A DNA stretch of 7,172 nt. Source: Acidobacteriota bacterium (GTDB taxonomy: Bacteria; Acidobacteriota; Blastocatellia; Pyrinomonadales; Pyrinomonadaceae). The notes beneath the pieces were generated by a model. That model did not search any database. It had not been told where the DNA came from and was given only the letters and a program-made list of their open reading frames with translations. Position 1 is the stretch's first letter. Every line of letters begins with the position of its first letter. Positions 6,244 through 7,172 of this stretch are shown in pieces. The translations under genes were made by a program, and so were the position numbers. The DNA lies in NCBI GenBank assembly GCA_019247865.1, contig JAFBAJ010000377.1:1-7172 (forward strand), in the 5' to 3' direction.

Positions 6244-6248
6244 AGGAG
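6244..6248 (+). promoter_or_regulatory. Ribosome binding site selecting a TTG start
   Basis: AGGAG lies seven bases before TTG 6256. No ATG or GTG in frame is better placed, so the site decides the start of the three-helix protein. Confidence 0.7.
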
Positions 6249-6255
6249 AACGGAT

Positions 6256-6657
6256 TTGAGCTTCAACGCGCTGCCGCTCGTGCTCGCACAGGCCGACCCG
6301 CAGGCTGCACAGGTCACCCTGCCCTCGTACTTCGTGCCGATCTTTTTCGTCCTGCTGATCGCGGGACTGCTCGGCTGTCTGGTCGCCGCCGTGCTCGGCT
6401 TCGGCCGCGCCCGCGCGCACGGCCCGCACGCGCGCTGGTTCGCGCTCTCTGCCGTCTGCCTGCTGATCTATCACCTGCACTTTCTGGCGACGGGCTTCGC
6501 CGGGCTCAAGGGAGATGCGGGCCTGGCTTTCCCTCTGGTCACGACGCTGAACCTGTTCATCGTGCTCGCGGCCCTCTGCGCCATCATCGGTTTCATCAAG
6601 ATGAAGAGCGTGAGCCCGGCTATCGAGCCAGAGGACTTGACGACGGATTCCGAGTAA
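6256..6657 (+). CDS. Three-helix integral membrane protein, function unknown, TTG start
   Basis: This 133-residue protein is not recognised as a named family. Hydrophobic helices are seen at about 25-48 (YFVPIFFVLLIAGLLGCLVA), 61-83 (WFALSAVCLLIYHLHFLATG) and 91-114 (AFPLVTTLNLFIVLAALCAI). An Arg/His-rich loop RARAHGPHAR joins the first two and probably lies in the cytoplasm. The N-terminal MSFNALPLVLAQAD resembles a very short signal or a buried lead-in. The acidic tail is IEPEDLTTDSE. The start is TTG, chosen because AGGAG precedes it by seven bases; a longer reading from TTG 6184 would start inside a hairpin. Its TAA overlaps by one base the ATG of the glycoside hydrolase (TAATG), so the two are very likely translationally coupled and form an operon. 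Confidence 0.75.
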   Translation: MSFNALPLVLAQADPQAAQVTLPSYFVPIFFVLLIAGLLGCLVAAVLGFGRARAHGPHARWFALSAVCLLIYHLHFLATGFAGLKGDAGLAFPLVTTLNLFIVLAALCAIIGFIKMKSVSPAIEPEDLTTDSE

Positions 6658-7172
6658 TGAGCAGGAAGCAGATCCTTTTAGCCGCGTTCGCCGTACTCGC
6701 GGGCGCGGCCATTTTCTTTGTCGCGCAGGGCGCGCGTGACGGCGCGTCCGGCCGTCGTCACACGCGTCCGGGCTTCGTCGGGACGCGCGGCGCGCAGTTC
6801 GTCATCGACGGGAAACCTTTTCGCTTTGTCGGCGCGAACGTCGCCGTGATGTATCGCAACGAAGACCGCGCGCGGATGCCTGAGACGCTGCGCGTCGCCG
6901 GCGCGGACGGCCTCCGCGTCGTGCGCGTCTGGGCCTTCGGCGAGGGCGGCGAAGACTCTGCCATCAAGTCCGTCGGCGGCGACCGCGAAGACTGGCCGCG
7001 ACAGCATCCCTTTCGTTTTCGCCCCGATGAATGGAACGAAGAGGCCTTCGTCCATCTCGATCACGTCATCGCCGAAGCCGCGAAGAATAAGCTCTACGTT
7101 CAGCTCTGCCTGACCAACTGGTGGCGCGACACAGGCGGCGTGACGCAGTATCTCTACTGGGCCGGCATCACA
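6657..7172 (+). CDS. GH5-family glycoside hydrolase (mannanase/cellulase-like), 3'-truncated by window edge
   Basis: The frame from ATG 6657 is open for 172 codons to the right edge. Residues 1-25 are a signal peptide or membrane anchor (MSRKQ, then LLAAFAVLAGAAIFFVAQG). The TIM-barrel start follows: FVIDGKPFRFVGANV (48-62), GADGLRVVRVWAFGEGG (82-98), NEEAFVHLDHVIAEAAKNKL (127-146), and YVQLCLTNWWRDTGGVTQYL (147-166) leading into YWAG. This order, with the conserved Arg of VVRVWAF and the TNWW...GG...Y.YWAG block, matches GH5 beta-mannanases and related cellulases that cut beta-1,4-linked polysaccharides. The catalytic Glu pair (NEP region and the later nucleophile) lies beyond the window, so activity cannot be judged. 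The protein would act in the periplasm or outside the cell. The start overlaps the preceding stop codon; there is an AG-rich but imperfect Shine-Dalgarno sequence within the upstream gene. Confidence 0.85.
   Translation, partial: MSRKQILLAAFAVLAGAAIFFVAQGARDGASGRRHTRPGFVGTRGAQFVIDGKPFRFVGANVAVMYRNEDRARMPETLRVAGADGLRVVRVWAFGEGGEDSAIKSVGGDREDWPRQHPFRFRPDEWNEEAFVHLDHVIAEAAKNKLYVQLCLTNWWRDTGGVTQYLYWAGIT

Overview
The window looks like ordinary chromosome of a GC-rich Acidobacteriota member, most likely near the Blastocatellia. This rests on the secreted VWFA-related protein, a family strongly expanded in Acidobacteria, on the GC-rich codon use, and on the style of the intergenic repeats. The genus cannot be named from this sequence alone.

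Layout from left to right. A YacP-type NYN-domain RNase enters from the left edge (+, ends at 409). A 293-bp convergent gap (410-702) is packed with palindromic 25-bp repeats. It is followed by a SlyD-like FKBP peptidyl-prolyl isomerase (-, 703-1137). A 161-bp divergent gap leads to the large exported VWFA-related protein (+, start best placed at 1299, stop at 3578). A short gap made almost wholly of an inverted heptamer array (3580-3661) leads to selB, the selenocysteine-specific elongation factor (+, 3667-5583). A second inverted heptamer array of different sequence (5582-5654) begins inside the selB stop codon. Three genes for membrane or exported proteins follow on the + strand: a 72-residue two-helix protein (5846-6064), a 133-residue three-helix protein starting with TTG (6256-6657), and a GH5 mannanase/cellulase-like glycoside hydrolase (6657 to the right edge), whose start codon overlaps the preceding stop.

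How the genes work together. selB implies that the organism makes selenoproteins, but no selA, selC, selD or in-frame UGA selenoprotein is visible here. The three-helix protein and the glycoside hydrolase look translationally coupled. The other genes look like independent housekeeping or envelope functions.

The unusual content is intergenic. There are three repeat-derived secondary-structure blocks: one REP/BIME-like array of eight copies of a small hairpin, with nested perfect 40-bp and 21-bp inverted repeats, and two heptanucleotide arrays arranged head-to-head on either side of selB. I see no mobile-element gene, CRISPR array, tRNA or rRNA.
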